Below are positions 16,632 to 26,158 of a DNA stretch of 64,000 nt, piece after piece. The DNA is from Nonlabens sp. Hel1_33_55 (lineage in GTDB: Bacteria > Bacteroidota > Bacteroidia > Flavobacteriales > Flavobacteriaceae). A model generated the notes under the pieces. The model searched no databases. It had not been told where the DNA came from and saw nothing but the letters and a program-made list of their open reading frames with translations. The position numbers and the translations under genes are program-made. The DNA is taken from assembly GCF_900101765.1 (NCBI RefSeq), contig NZ_LT627735.1, positions 310,001-374,000 on the forward strand, given 5' to 3'. Every line of letters starts with the position of its first letter. Within the stretch, counting starts at the first letter, position 1.

Positions 16632-17702
16632 ATGCGCGTATTACAGATTATAGATAGTCTACATCCAGGTGGTGCAGAGCGCATGGCGGTTCAAATAGCA
16701 AATGGATTGGTGGGAAGCATTGAATTTTCGGCATTATGTTGTACTAGGGAAGAGGGTTTATTGAAAGAACAGTTGAATAAAAGAGCTACTTATTTATTTG
16801 CTAACCGCTCCGGTCGAATAGGTTTATCAGGACTCAGGCGAATAAATGAATTCATTAATGAGAGAAAAATCACGCATTTGCACGCTCATGGAACTTCTTG
16901 TTTTACCGCTTTCCTACTAACAATTACAAGACCTAGGCTTAAGCTGATCTGGCACGATCATTACGGTAATTCAGAACAGTTAGAAAATAGACCAATACGA
17001 TTGCTAAAATTTATTTCAAAGAAATTCAATGCGATAATAGTAGTTAATAGGCAGCTTCAATCGTGGGCTACGCAACGGCAGCTGAGCAATAAAATATTTT
17101 ATTTAGCTAATTTCTCCAGCCTGAACAGCTCGACTACAATAAACGATCTTAACATACCAGATACATCTGATCACCGGGTAGTGTGCCTAGCAAATTTAAG
17201 ACCGCAGAAGAATCATCTTATGTTATTGAACGTATGGCGAGGACTCACTAAGTCACATCCGGAATGGAGCTTACTACTGGTAGGTAAGGACTTTGAAGAT
17301 GATTATAGTGCTACCTTGAAACAGTTTATCAAATCAAACAGATTAGAAGAAAGCGTGTTTATATTAGGTTCCAGAACTGATGTTTCCAATATTTTAAAAC
17401 AATGCCAGATAGGTGTACTTAGTTCCATATCAGAAGGTCTACCATTGGCACTGCTCGAATATGGTACTGCAAGTTTGCCAGTAGTGACAACAGATGTAGG
17501 TGCGTGCAGGGAAGTCGTAGGGAATACAGGATTTGTAATTGAGGCGACTCAATCAGAAGATTTCAGTAATCAACTAGAGAAACTAATCACTGATCCAGAA
17601 CTGCGACTGGATTTTGGTCATAAATTTTATGAACGAGTGAAAGCGAACTACGGTTGTGAACCGTATATCGAGAAACTTGAGGGTATTTATAAATCACTAT
17701 GA
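16632..17702 (+). CDS. Glycosyltransferase family 4
   Basis: 356 aa. MRVLQIIDSLHPGGAERM is the classic GT4 glycine loop (GGAE). The C-terminal domain has VCLANLRPQKNHLMLLNVW, LLLVGKDFEDDY, FILGSRTDVSNIL and LSSISEGLPLALLEYGTA, with the E-x7-E pair (E...E). It would transfer a hexose or hexosamine to the lipid-linked oligosaccharide. A 52-bp gap separates it from the preceding gene, and it overlaps the downstream O-antigen ligase-like gene by four bases. Confidence 0.9.
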   Translation: MRVLQIIDSLHPGGAERMAVQIANGLVGSIEFSALCCTREEGLLKEQLNKRATYLFANRSGRIGLSGLRRINEFINERKITHLHAHGTSCFTAFLLTITRPRLKLIWHDHYGNSEQLENRPIRLLKFISKKFNAIIVVNRQLQSWATQRQLSNKIFYLANFSSLNSSTTINDLNIPDTSDHRVVCLANLRPQKNHLMLLNVWRGLTKSHPEWSLLLVGKDFEDDYSATLKQFIKSNRLEESVFILGSRTDVSNILKQCQIGVLSSISEGLPLALLEYGTASLPVVTTDVGACREVVGNTGFVIEATQSEDFSNQLEKLITDPELRLDFGHKFYERVKANYGCEPYIEKLEGIYKSL

Positions 17703-19081
17703 TCAAGGTAGAAAAACTTCCATATCCTATTCTAATAGCAGCTCATTTGATTATGGCTCTTATGGTGGTGTTGCTGCCTTTAACGGCAAAATTATTATTC
17801 TATGGTGTAACAGCGTATTTGTTTTTGAGGGTCATCTCAAGCAAAGATCGCAGTCAGGAGGCACTGATGGCGGCTTGTTATCTAACCTGTTGGGAAGTAT
17901 TTCTGAGAATGACAGATGCCTTGTTTTTTTACGAGTTCATCAAGTACTTAGTCATAGTTTTTATGTCTCTCGGTATTTTTCAGAAAGGATTTTCTTTAAA
18001 ATCCATACCCTATGTGATTTATCTACTGCTTTTGATTCCCAGTATCGTGGTGGCTTCTCAATCCATACCGTTAGGAGAGAGTCTGCGTAAGGCGGTGGCA
18101 TTCAACCTGAGTGGACCGGTGACTTTAGGAATTGTGGCAATCTATTGCTTTCAAAGAACGATTACCTTAAATCGATTGGAAGAGATCCTCAAATTGTCGG
18201 TTGGGCCTATTGCAATGCTGACGTTGTATCTATTTCTGGTAACTCCTGATATTAGGGATGTGGTAACTAGTACAGCTTCCAACTTTGCTGCGTCTGGAGG
18301 TTATGGACCTAATCAAGTGGCGACAGCACTGGGTATAGGTATGTTTATTTGTTTTGTGAGGTTCCTGAGAGTTAGAAGTTTCTGGATGAATGTTATTGAT
18401 ATCGTGCTGCTTCTGGGAATGACCTACCGTGGATGGGTGACTTTTTCCCGCGGTGGCATCCTGACAGCGGCCATGATGATTGGGGCAACTATAGTCACAA
18501 TCTTTCTTTTAAAACGATCTGCTTTTAGAATTGCCATGCTGCCTAAATTAGGTGTGTTGGTGCTGGGTCTCGGGATAGCATGGGGATTTACTTCACTGGT
18601 GACTAATGGATTAATAGACAAGCGTTATGCAAATCAAGACGCTGCAGGACGTGCAAAAGAAGATTTGAGCACTGGTAGATCAGAATTGATCAGTAACGAG
18701 CTGGAGGCATTTGTAGAGAATCCCATTGCTGGAATAGGGGCAGGTCAGGTCAAGTACTATCGCGCCCGAAATGGCGGTAACGCAGCAGCTACTCACAACG
18801 AGACCAGCAGACTGCTATCAGAACATGGTGCTATTGGTATTCTTTCTCTAATGGTTCTGATTTTAACGCCTTTGATTTATCGATTGTCCCATCGTGGAAA
18901 TATTTATTTCTATGCTTTTTTGATATTTTGGTTTGTCACGATCAACCATAGCGCCATGCGTATTGCTGCGCCATCTTTTTTTTATGGATTGGCGCTGTTG
19001 CATGTGATCAAGGCAAAAAAGCCAATCAAGAAAGTGAGCACCTCAAAAATACCCGACCGTTTGAAGCTGCAAACAGCATGA
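17699..19081 (+). CDS. O-antigen ligase/polymerase-like membrane protein
   Basis: 460 aa with about ten to twelve membrane segments. The Wzy_C signature region is visible: TFSRGGILTAAMM in a membrane helix, a periplasmic loop containing TGRSELISNELEAFVENPIAG, then AATHNETSRLLSEHGAIGI, with the conserved H-N-x-x-x-R-x-x-x-E-x-G of O-antigen ligases and polymerases. It would polymerise repeat units (Wzy) or ligate the finished glycan to an acceptor (WaaL); the sequence cannot separate the two, but position inside the locus favours a polymerase. It overlaps genes on both sides by four bases. Confidence 0.85.
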   Translation: MIKVEKLPYPILIAAHLIMALMVVLLPLTAKLLFYGVTAYLFLRVISSKDRSQEALMAACYLTCWEVFLRMTDALFFYEFIKYLVIVFMSLGIFQKGFSLKSIPYVIYLLLLIPSIVVASQSIPLGESLRKAVAFNLSGPVTLGIVAIYCFQRTITLNRLEEILKLSVGPIAMLTLYLFLVTPDIRDVVTSTASNFAASGGYGPNQVATALGIGMFICFVRFLRVRSFWMNVIDIVLLLGMTYRGWVTFSRGGILTAAMMIGATIVTIFLLKRSAFRIAMLPKLGVLVLGLGIAWGFTSLVTNGLIDKRYANQDAAGRAKEDLSTGRSELISNELEAFVENPIAGIGAGQVKYYRARNGGNAAATHNETSRLLSEHGAIGILSLMVLILTPLIYRLSHRGNIYFYAFLIFWFVTINHSAMRIAAPSFFYGLALLHVIKAKKPIKKVSTSKIPDRLKLQTA

Positions 19082-20094
19082 GAATTCATATCCTTTATAT
19101 AGGAAACAAGCTGGCTTCAAGGAATAGGACAGCATCTACCATTGATACCTTGGGCCCTCTTCTGGAACAGGAAGGTTATCAGTTGAAATTTGCCAGTTCT
19201 AGACCTTCCAAAATTATGCGGTCAATGGAAATGCTTGCGATGGTGTGGAAAAATAAGAAATGGGTAGATGTTGTCCTGATCGATACCTACAGCACTCTTA
19301 ATTTCTGGTACGCGATATTCATCGGGAGGATGTGTCATTTTTTGAAGATTAATTATGTTCCCATACTCCACGGCGGTAACCTTCCTATAAGGTTGGAAAC
19401 CCACAGCAGGGTATTGAATCATTATTTGAAAAATGCACACGAAGTAGTTTGCCCCAATGAATATTTGTATTCCGCTTTCGCGAAAGCGGGTTACTCAAAT
19501 CTCCACATCATTCCCAACAGCATTGAGATAGATAATTACCCTTTTAAAACTAGGACCGAGTTGGAGCCAAAGCTTTTATGGGTAAGATCATTTGCTGAAA
19601 TCTATAACCCGATGATGGCAGTAAAAGTTCTAGAAAAAATAAGGGTGGATTATCCTCAGGCCACACTCACCATGGTAGGTCCGGATAAGGATGGAACTAT
19701 GAAGGAGTGTCGTCAATATTCTGATAATCAAGTACTTGACGTGAAGTTCACCGGATTGCTATCAAAGGGCGCTTGGGTAGAGTTGAGTCGTGAGGCAGAT
19801 ATATTTTTGAATACCTCAAACTTTGATAATATGCCGGTCAGTATAATAGAGGCAATGGCGCTGGGCTTGCCTGTTGTCTCTACAAATGTAGGAGGTATGT
19901 CTCATCTCATACAAGACAAGCTCAACGGTATTTTGGTTGATGAAGGTAACACCGATCAAATGGTAACATCCATTAAATTGCTTGTTGAGAACCATGAACT
20001 AGCCCAATCAATCTCGCTAAACGGTCGTAAACTTGTAAGTAAATTCTCATGGAGCGTCATCAAAAAAGATTGGCACAAGCTTTTAAAAACTTAA
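19078..20094 (+). CDS. Glycosyltransferase family 4
   Basis: 338 aa. RIHILYIGNKLASRNRTAST opens the protein, VPILHGGN is the acceptor-side motif, HIIPNSIEIDNY the linker and LNTSNFDNMPVSIIEAMALG the donor site with the conserved Glu residues. The palindrome at 19474 encodes YSAFAKAGY in the helix that precedes the interdomain linker (residues about 131-139). It is the last pathway glycosyltransferase before the initiating sugar transferase. Confidence 0.9.
   Translation: MRIHILYIGNKLASRNRTASTIDTLGPLLEQEGYQLKFASSRPSKIMRSMEMLAMVWKNKKWVDVVLIDTYSTLNFWYAIFIGRMCHFLKINYVPILHGGNLPIRLETHSRVLNHYLKNAHEVVCPNEYLYSAFAKAGYSNLHIIPNSIEIDNYPFKTRTELEPKLLWVRSFAEIYNPMMAVKVLEKIRVDYPQATLTMVGPDKDGTMKECRQYSDNQVLDVKFTGLLSKGAWVELSREADIFLNTSNFDNMPVSIIEAMALGLPVVSTNVGGMSHLIQDKLNGILVDEGNTDQMVTSIKLLVENHELAQSISLNGRKLVSKFSWSVIKKDWHKLLKT
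19474..19487. repeat. Iterated palindrome GCTTTCGCGAAAGC
   Basis: Perfect copy in the GT4 gene at 19078, read as AFAKA. The symmetry extends to 18 bp, CCGCTTTCGCGAAAGCGG. Confidence 0.95.
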
Positions 20095-20098
20095 AGAA

Positions 20099-20106
20099 TA
20101 TATTTG
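20099..20106 (+). promoter_or_regulatory. Possible -7 box before the initiating sugar transferase gene
   Basis: TATATTTG fits TAnnTTTG, 24 bases before the ATG at 20130. With no clear -33 element and an operon upstream, this may be only an internal promoter or chance. Confidence 0.3.
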
Positions 20107-20129
20107 ACATAAGAATGCTAATCCCCTAA

Positions 20130-21521
20130 ATGGCACCTTCTAACTCGATTCATTTTGATATTTCTGAACGTAAAGTCCTTTTACGGGTTATCGATCTATG
20201 TGTCGTTATTTGCTCGCTGCATATTATTGGCCTCTTATTCGACATGAATTATTTTTTGATCAATGTTGATCAGTGGTTTTGGTCTATATTTTTAGCTTTC
20301 TATATTCTCTTTTTTGCTACCGTTTTTGAATTGTATGATTTGCAAAAAGCCAGTCGCATCACTAGTACTTTACAAGGAGTTTTTTATACGGGAATGTTTA
20401 CTTCAGTTGCCTATTTATTGACTCCTTTTTTTACACCTGCATTGCCGGACAATAGGTTACAGATCTTTTATTTCATCGCAACCATCCTAATTTCATTAAT
20501 GAGTTGGCGATCCATTTATGTGAAACTATTTGCCAGTTCCAGATTTGATAAAAGAATTATAATCGTAGCTGATGCAGTAGATGCCGTAGAGATATCCAAC
20601 CAATTACAGGCAGCAGATCCCAACTACACTATCATAGGATACATCAATACAGATCGGGAAATACAAATGGGACATGATGATAGAATCACTGTCCTTAAGG
20701 TAGATGAGGCAATTAGGAAAATTAAGACAGAAAATGTTTCTGAGATTGTGGTTGCGAGTATGAATTCTGCTGGTATTACCACTAAAATTTATACGTGGTT
20801 GATTGAGCTGGTAGAGAATGGTTTTTCGGTAAGGGAATATTCTCAGGTTTATGAAGAGATGACTGACCGAGTCCCAGTAAATTTTGTTGGGAAGGATTTT
20901 TATAGATATTTCCCTTTTGCACGAAGTAATCAAAACCGGCTTTATCAAGTTTATCATAGGATTTTTGACATCTTGATTAGCATTATTGGAATTGTTGGTT
21001 TTGTGATTATTGTACCTCTAGTACTAATTGGAAATCTATTGGCTAATCGCGGACCTTTATTCTATTCGCAAACTAGGGTAGGTCGTAACCGTGAGCAGTT
21101 TGAGATTCTCAAATTCCGTACAATGGTGACCAATGCAGAAATGGACGGTGCGCAATTTACCGTCAAGAAGGATGCTCGAGTTACTATGTTCGGTAAGTTT
21201 TTGCGTAAAACAAGATTGGATGAAATACCTCAATTTTTTAATATACTTAGAGGAGAAATGAGTGTGATAGGCCCCAGACCCGAAAGACCTGTGTTTGTAA
21301 AAAAGCTAACTGAAAAGATTCCGTTCTACGAAACAAGACATGTGGTAAAGCCTGGCTTAACAGGTTGGGCACAGGTGAAATCTTCCTATGGTGAGACTTA
21401 TGATGATCATCTCAGGAAACTACAATATGACTTGTATTATATTAAAAAGCGCAGCATTTTTCTTGATATTCGGATTCTTGTAAAAACCTTGAGTACCGTG
21501 TTTTTCTTAAAGGGGCAATAG
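20130..21521 (+). CDS. Initiating polyprenyl-phosphate sugar phosphotransferase (WbaP/WcaJ type)
   Basis: 463 aa. Five hydrophobic segments (four N-terminal, plus one near residue 285) frame a CoA-binding-like middle domain (about 140-260). The C-terminal bacterial sugar transferase domain is complete: KFRTMVTNAE, KTRLDEIPQFFNILRGEMS, VIGPRPERPVF and VKPGLTGWAQV. It moves a sugar-1-phosphate from a UDP-sugar to undecaprenyl phosphate and so starts assembly of each repeat unit. It ends the polysaccharide locus. A -7-like TATATTTG lies 24 bases before the start. The gap to the previous gene is 35 bases. Confidence 0.93.
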   Translation: MAPSNSIHFDISERKVLLRVIDLCVVICSLHIIGLLFDMNYFLINVDQWFWSIFLAFYILFFATVFELYDLQKASRITSTLQGVFYTGMFTSVAYLLTPFFTPALPDNRLQIFYFIATILISLMSWRSIYVKLFASSRFDKRIIIVADAVDAVEISNQLQAADPNYTIIGYINTDREIQMGHDDRITVLKVDEAIRKIKTENVSEIVVASMNSAGITTKIYTWLIELVENGFSVREYSQVYEEMTDRVPVNFVGKDFYRYFPFARSNQNRLYQVYHRIFDILISIIGIVGFVIIVPLVLIGNLLANRGPLFYSQTRVGRNREQFEILKFRTMVTNAEMDGAQFTVKKDARVTMFGKFLRKTRLDEIPQFFNILRGEMSVIGPRPERPVFVKKLTEKIPFYETRHVVKPGLTGWAQVKSSYGETYDDHLRKLQYDLYYIKKRSIFLDIRILVKTLSTVFFLKGQ

Positions 21522-21528
21522 GATATAT

Positions 21529-21567
21529 CAAGTTCCAAGTTCCAAGTTCCAAGTTTCAAGTGCCAAG
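21529..21567 (+). repeat. Degenerating tandem heptamer CAAGTTC
   Basis: About five and a half units of the heptamer CAAGTTC stand in tandem just after the sugar transferase stop; the last units drift (CAAGTTT, CAAGTGC). Similar simple repeats are scattered in intergenic regions of this phylum. The 180-base convergent gap (21522-21703) holds nothing else I can name and has no strong hairpin terminator. Confidence 0.8.
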
Positions 21568-21703
21568 ATCTAGATTTAAAGCTTCAAACTGCGAAATGTA
21601 AATTTCAACTTGTCAAATCTTTGTCTTTGGATGTTTGAAAACTATCAAAATGTTTCAAAAAGAAAATTCATTGACAAATTATCTAACCACCAAATTATTA
21701 GAA

Positions 21704-23311
21704 TCACTTCCGCTTCATGGTACCTCTTTTAAAAATCCCGAATAGCAAAATAAAGATGCCCATTCCCATCGCAATTCTTGCGATATAATCACCATGATTG
21801 GAGTAGAAGGTAAGTTCATCAGATAATCCAACTGTTGCTTTAATAGCTCCTTGTTTTTCATAGTCTAATCGTTCTGTAACGGTTCCAGATGGAGCTATTA
21901 CCGCACTAATCCCAGTATTGGCACTGCGCGCAATCCATCTTCTGGTCTCAACAGCTCTTAATCTAGCTAGGCTCAGGTGTTGCTGGTGGCCTTGTGTGTT
22001 TCCCCACCAGGCGTCGTTGGTGATAATGGCGAGAAACTGGGCGCCATTTTTCACATAGTCGCTCACATAATCTCCATAAACCGATTCATAGCAAATGATG
22101 GGTGCTACTTTGCTTCCTTGGGCTGTTTCAAACACTGCTCGATCTTCTTGAGTAGTTTTGGTAGCAACCGTGCCTCCCAAATCTATCATCGCATCACCTA
22201 GTATGGGCTGTAAAATGCTTTTATAAGGAAAGTTCTCAACGCCTACTACTAGTTTTGATTTGTGGTAAAGCTCTGGAAGGGCAGCATCTTTCAAAAATAG
22301 CGCACTATTAAAATCGTTGTAGTAAAACTCACCTTGCGCATAGTAATTACTTTGTGTGGTAATTTTCTCTTCATCCCTAAATCTTTCCAGCAAAGAAATA
22401 CCACCTAAATACGACATATTAGGTCGTTGCTGAATATATTGTTGCAGAAACCCCACGCTGGGTTCCAATTCAACGGTGCCGAGTTCGATAGATCTTGCAA
22501 GAACAGTTTCTGGTGCGATAATAAGATCTGTAGTTGAGTCTATATAAGGTTGAGAAAGCTGCAATAGAAGGTTTGCTATACTTAGATTATCTGTATTGTA
22601 CTTTTCGGCATAAGGATCAATATTCGGTTGAATGATGACAACTTCGCTAGTATCGCCATCTAATGCATCGTCTGGCTTTAAGAACAAAGAGATCAAAATC
22701 GGAATTCCAATTAAGGTCAATGAGATGCGAGTTACCTTGACAGAAACGAAAAGATTGAATTTTGTTTCGCTTTCGCGAAAGCGTTTCCACAATAAATACA
22801 ACGAGATATTTGTAGCTAAAACCCACAACGTACCACCAAAAGTTCCTGTGTATTCATACCATTGAATCCATGAGGTGTATTCGCTAAAGCCGTTCCCAAG
22901 GTTGAGCCACGGCCATGAAAAATCCCAATGTAGGTGCAGGTATTCAAACCCTATCCAGATGCAGGCAAGAAAACTAAGAGATGCACCGGTAGTCGCCCTG
23001 CGTGCAAATAAATGATAACACCAGAATACCAAGGCCATTAGTAATGAGTTCACTAGCACCGCAAACCACATCCCAAATGGTGTTGCAAAATACAACCATG
23101 ATGTAGTCGCCATATTCCAAATAAGAAATGTCAAATAGGAAAACCCTAATACCTTCCAACCAGTGGCTTTAGCAGATTGTAGTCGCATATTGTACTCAAC
23201 AATCAACAATGGTATGAACGCAAAAAACAATAATAGCGGAAACCCATAGGTGGGCCAGCCTAGCCAAAATAGTATTCCAGATAGTATGGCAAGTAAGAAA
23301 TTCTTCAACAT
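21704..23311 (-). CDS. lnt: Apolipoprotein N-acyltransferase
   Basis: 535 aa, the inner-membrane enzyme that adds the third acyl chain to the N-terminal Cys of lipoproteins. Seven or more membrane helices occupy residues 1-210, and the nitrilase-like periplasmic domain follows. The catalytic triad is visible: E268 in IIAPETVLARS, K351 in LYHKSKLVVGVE and C407 in APIICYESVYG. FLAIITNDAWWG and RSANTGISAVIAPSG are further signatures. The palindrome at 22769 encodes RFRES at 178-181, on the cytoplasmic side of a membrane helix. Most likely co-transcribed with the PorV-like gene located 67 bases upstream. Confidence 0.95.
   Translation of the reverse strand: MLKNFLLAILSGILFWLGWPTYGFPLLLFFAFIPLLIVEYNMRLQSAKATGWKVLGFSYLTFLIWNMATTSWLYFATPFGMWFAVLVNSLLMALVFWCYHLFARRATTGASLSFLACIWIGFEYLHLHWDFSWPWLNLGNGFSEYTSWIQWYEYTGTFGGTLWVLATNISLYLLWKRFRESETKFNLFVSVKVTRISLTLIGIPILISLFLKPDDALDGDTSEVVIIQPNIDPYAEKYNTDNLSIANLLLQLSQPYIDSTTDLIIAPETVLARSIELGTVELEPSVGFLQQYIQQRPNMSYLGGISLLERFRDEEKITTQSNYYAQGEFYYNDFNSALFLKDAALPELYHKSKLVVGVENFPYKSILQPILGDAMIDLGGTVATKTTQEDRAVFETAQGSKVAPIICYESVYGDYVSDYVKNGAQFLAIITNDAWWGNTQGHQQHLSLARLRAVETRRWIARSANTGISAVIAPSGTVTERLDYEKQGAIKATVGLSDELTFYSNHGDYIARIAMGMGIFILLFGIFKRGTMKRK
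22769..22782. repeat. Iterated palindrome GCTTTCGCGAAAGC
   Basis: Perfect copy in lnt, read on the minus strand as RFRES. Confidence 0.95.
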
Positions 23312-23378
23312 GAAATAGAAAGTTCAGACTACTAAAATAGCAGGTTATTGATAAAGGGAAAGGCTAGTATCCAGAAAC

Positions 23379-24449
23379 CTATTGACCAAACACAGACAGA
23401 TCCACATTCAATGAGAAAATGTTGGAATAAAGAGCCGCGCTGGAATCACCAATATCAGTAAGCGCATAGTCAACTGAGATTCCCTTGTACTTGAAACCAA
23501 TTCCAATGTTGGGCTGGAACGTCACGTTGTCATTACCGTCCAGTTGCAATTCATTCTGGAAGTTTCCCATACCGGCACGCACAAATATCAAATCTGTATA
23601 GCCATATTCAAGACCCAAAGCTGGCGTGGCGCTCACATTGCTGCTGGAAATAATATCATTGGTCTGTATGAACCTCATATTGAGGTCAACTTCTGCAGTC
23701 AAAACATGGTCGTAGTGGAAAGTGAACTCTCTAGCAATCCCTAATTGTAACTTAGGTAGTGTAATTTCAGTAGTTTCTGGAAGGTCTTGGTTTTGGTTTT
23801 CAACAGCACCTTGTACCGTGGCAAATTCATCTTCATCAATGGACCAAGTATTATAGGTAGTTGTAATATCGCGCGCCATCAAACCTAATTTCCAGTCACC
23901 GCGCTGCATCTGCAGGCCTATATCCAGACCAAATCCTATGGAGCTCGCAAAATCACCAATGATTCTACGAATGATTTTGACGTTACCGCCATATGAAAAC
24001 CCATCTAGTTTTGACTCACGCGCATAAGATAGAGTGAATGCCCAATCTGCTGTAGAGAAGGTAGAAATACGGTCATAATTGATATTCCCTTGATCGTCTA
24101 TTAATTGGGTCGTGTTGAGTATGTCATCTACTGAAAACCTAATGATAGAAAACGCAAAAGCACTGCGATCATCAATAGGCATCGCATAAGCGCCATAGTT
24201 ATATTGAGCGATATTGGCAAAATAGCTGGCATGCATGAGTGAAAGTTCTCGCTCTTCCAGTTGCATCAATCCAGCTGGATTCCAGTATCCTGAATTGACA
24301 TTGCCGGTTCCCGCGACAACGGCATTGCTCATTCCCAGCGCAGCGGCGTCGACTCCTATATTTAAGAATTCGTTGGAATAGGCTCTTGAGGTTTGCGCTT
24401 TCGCGAAAGCGAAACACAGCAAAAACATAAATACAAGGGTACATCTCAA
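23379..24449 (-). CDS. PorV/PorQ-like outer membrane beta-barrel protein
   Basis: 356 aa. There is a signal peptide (about residues 1-19, ending AFAKAQ), then NIGVDAAALGMSNAVVAG and GYWNPAGL, the hallmark opening of the PorV/PorQ (UPF0164-like) barrels associated with type IX secretion. The rest alternates in the manner of a 14-strand barrel and ends with a hydrophobic strand, LNVDLSVFGQ. PorV carries T9SS substrates at the outer membrane, while PorQ has a related role; I cannot tell which this is. The start is a TTG at 24449, supported by a TAACTTTG -7 box 29 bases upstream and no in-frame ATG before the signal peptide. The palindrome at 24397 supplies the signal-peptidase region. Confidence 0.8.
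   Translation of the reverse strand: MRCTLVFMFLLCFAFAKAQTSRAYSNEFLNIGVDAAALGMSNAVVAGTGNVNSGYWNPAGLMQLEERELSLMHASYFANIAQYNYGAYAMPIDDRSAFAFSIIRFSVDDILNTTQLIDDQGNINYDRISTFSTADWAFTLSYARESKLDGFSYGGNVKIIRRIIGDFASSIGFGLDIGLQMQRGDWKLGLMARDITTTYNTWSIDEDEFATVQGAVENQNQDLPETTEITLPKLQLGIAREFTFHYDHVLTAEVDLNMRFIQTNDIISSSNVSATPALGLEYGYTDLIFVRAGMGNFQNELQLDGNDNVTFQPNIGIGFKYKGISVDYALTDIGDSSAALYSNIFSLNVDLSVFGQ
24397..24410. repeat. Iterated palindrome GCTTTCGCGAAAGC
   Basis: Perfect copy in the PorV-like gene, read as AFAKA at the end of its signal peptide. Confidence 0.95.
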
Positions 24450-24477
24450 GGTAGCGACAATTCTAGTGGCAAATATC

Positions 24478-24485
24478 CAAAGTTA
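24478..24485 (-). promoter_or_regulatory. Bacteroidota -7 box for the PorV-like gene
   Basis: On the minus strand it reads TAACTTTG, matching TAnnTTTG exactly. The expected start of transcription falls near 24471, about 22 bases before the TTG start codon. I see no clear TTG at -33. Confidence 0.45.
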
Positions 24486-24567
24486 TCCTCTAATAACTTC
24501 ATAACCTTGTGGATATTGTCCTACATACATCATGATTCCAGCAGATTTTTGCCGCATATTTGTAGCT

Positions 24568-25332
24568 ATGAAACAATGGATTCCAAATATCATCACTCTT
24601 TTCAATCTATTATGTGGTTGCATCGCTGCTGTGTTTGCTTTTAATGATGATTTGATTACTGCTGGAATTTTTGTTGCTGCAGGAATATTCTTTGACTTTT
24701 TTGACGGCCTTGCCGCTAGAATGCTCAAAGTAAGTAGTGAGTTGGGTGGTCAGTTAGATTCCATGGCAGACCTTGTAACAAGTGGTCTTGTGCCTGGAAT
24801 CGCCATGTACCAAATGCTTAACGATGCGCTAGGTGTGAGCATTTTTGATGATGCGGTATCGTTTCAAACAGTAGCAAACGAATATTCTATTACCAGTCCT
24901 TACGTTCCCATAATAGGTTTCTTGATTACTGCGGCAAGTGCGTTGAGGTTAGCGCGTTTCAACCTGGATACCAGACAAACCGATTCTTTTATAGGCGTAC
25001 CAACTCCAGCGAATGCCATCCTAATTATATCACTTGCCATAATTGTTCAAACCACGCACTTGGATTGGATTTATGGATTATTGAGTAATCCTTATATTCT
25101 GACTGGAATTATATTGTTGAGCTGTTATTTGCTTAATGCAGAACTGCCTTTGTTTGCATTAAAGTTCAAAAACTTTGGGTTCAAAGGGAACGAGATACGA
25201 TGGATTTTCCTGTTGCTTTGCTTGATATTAATCATCACGCTACAACTTTATGCAGTGCCTTGTATTATCGTGTTGTATCTATTGATGAGTTTGCTTAACA
25301 ATGCGATTACTAAGAATAATACGCTGTATTAA
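24568..25332 (+). CDS. pssA: CDP-diacylglycerol--serine O-phosphatidyltransferase
   Basis: About 254 aa, an integral membrane enzyme making phosphatidylserine, the precursor of phosphatidylethanolamine. The CDP-alcohol phosphotransferase motif DG-x2-AR-x8-G-x3-D-x3-D is complete in [20 protein letters not shown] followed by MAD. About eight membrane helices follow. I prefer ATG 24568 ([15 protein letters not shown]); the in-frame ATG at 24532 would add 12 residues that do not fit the family opening. It is transcribed divergently from the PorV-like gene, and its stop overlaps the stop of lptB tail to tail by three bases. Confidence 0.93.
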   Translation: MKQWIPNIITLFNLLCGCIAAVFAFNDDLITAGIFVAAGIFFDFFDGLAARMLKVSSELGGQLDSMADLVTSGLVPGIAMYQMLNDALGVSIFDDAVSFQTVANEYSITSPYVPIIGFLITAASALRLARFNLDTRQTDSFIGVPTPANAILIISLAIIVQTTHLDWIYGLLSNPYILTGIILLSCYLLNAELPLFALKFKNFGFKGNEIRWIFLLLCLILIITLQLYAVPCIIVLYLLMSLLNNAITKNNTLY

Positions 25333-26075
25333 TCAAAGATTTTCTTCTTTCTAAGTTCAAAGTTCTGTCCTAAATAAACTCGTCGTACGACTTCGTCTTC
25401 GGCTAGTTCCTCTGGATTTCCTTGTTTGAGAATTTTACCTTCAAACATGAGGTAGGTTCGATCTGTAATAGCAAGAGTCTCTTGAACGTTGTGATCTGTG
25501 ATAAGAATACCAATGTTCTTTTTAGTCAATTGGGCAACAATACGCTGGATGTCTTCAACGGCAACTGGATCGACACCTGCAAATGGTTCATCCAACAATA
25601 TGAAATTAGGATTTGTGGCTAGTGCTCTGGCAATCTCTGTACGGCGACGTTCACCACCAGATAATAAATCACCGCGGCGTTTGCGTCTGTCGGTCAGGCC
25701 AAATTCCTCCAGCAACATATCGCGCCTTTCCAACTGTTCTTTTTTGGAAAGATCAGTCAATTGCAAAACACCTAAAATGTTATCCTCAATCGATAACTTT
25801 CTAAAAACCGATGCTTCCTGTGCTAGGTAACCTATACCGTTTTGCGCGCGCTTGTACATGGCGTATTTGGTGATATCGGTATCATTTAGAAAAACCTTAC
25901 CGCCAGTAGGTTTTACAAGACCTACCATCATGTAAAAAGTCGTAGTTTTTCCAGCACCATTAGGTCCTAAAAGTCCTACGATCTCACCTTGGTTTACTTC
26001 TAGAGATACGCCTTTTACTACTGGCCTGCCTTTATAGGCTTTCTGGAGATTATCTGCGGTTAACTTTTCTTGCAT
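25329..26075 (-). CDS. lptB: LPS export ABC transporter ATP-binding protein
   Basis: 248 aa from ATG 26075 (a TTG at 26084 would add three residues). It is the cytoplasmic ATPase of the LptBFG complex, which extracts LPS from the inner membrane. Walker A GPNGAGKT (37-44), the Q-loop in YLAQEASVF, signature LLSGGERRR, Walker [13 protein letters not shown] and the H-loop ILITDHNV are all intact. The diagnostic LptB stretches PTGGKV and QEASVFRKL are present. The promoter at 26082-26113 would put the transcription start on or next to the ATG. Confidence 0.95.
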   Translation of the reverse strand: MQEKLTADNLQKAYKGRPVVKGVSLEVNQGEIVGLLGPNGAGKTTTFYMMVGLVKPTGGKVFLNDTDITKYAMYKRAQNGIGYLAQEASVFRKLSIEDNILGVLQLTDLSKKEQLERRDMLLEEFGLTDRRKRRGDLLSGGERRRTEIARALATNPNFILLDEPFAGVDPVAVEDIQRIVAQLTKKNIGILITDHNVQETLAITDRTYLMFEGKILKQGNPEELAEDEVVRRVYLGQNFELRKKKIFD

Positions 26076-26081
26076 AGTCGA

Positions 26082-26113
26082 CAAATTTAGTTGTTCCCAT
26101 TCTGAATTCTCAA
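26082..26113 (-). promoter_or_regulatory. Bacteroidota-type promoter of lptB
   Basis: On the minus strand, TTG (26113-26111) is followed after 21 bases by TAAATTTG (26089-26082). The predicted start of transcription, six or seven bases downstream, falls at the ATG at 26075, which implies a leaderless or nearly leaderless transcript. The upstream part overlaps a short direct repeat (TCTGAATTC twice, 26101-26124 area). Confidence 0.5.
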
Positions 26114-26158
26114 TTCTGAATTCATAATTTAGCGGTTGTCACCTTAACACCAATAACC

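Noticed and set aside
17656..18090. A 144-codon + frame overlapping the O-antigen ligase-like gene
   Set aside because: It is a shifted frame of a clear membrane protein gene and shows no coherent domain.
21529..21567. CAAGTTC heptamers as an origin (iteron) or regulatory array
   Set aside because: The units decay quickly, lie after a stop codon in a convergent gap and have no replication gene nearby.
24393..24728. Open frames around the PorV-pssA divergent gap
   Set aside because: They cross promoters and the conserved starts of two better genes; their compositions look random.
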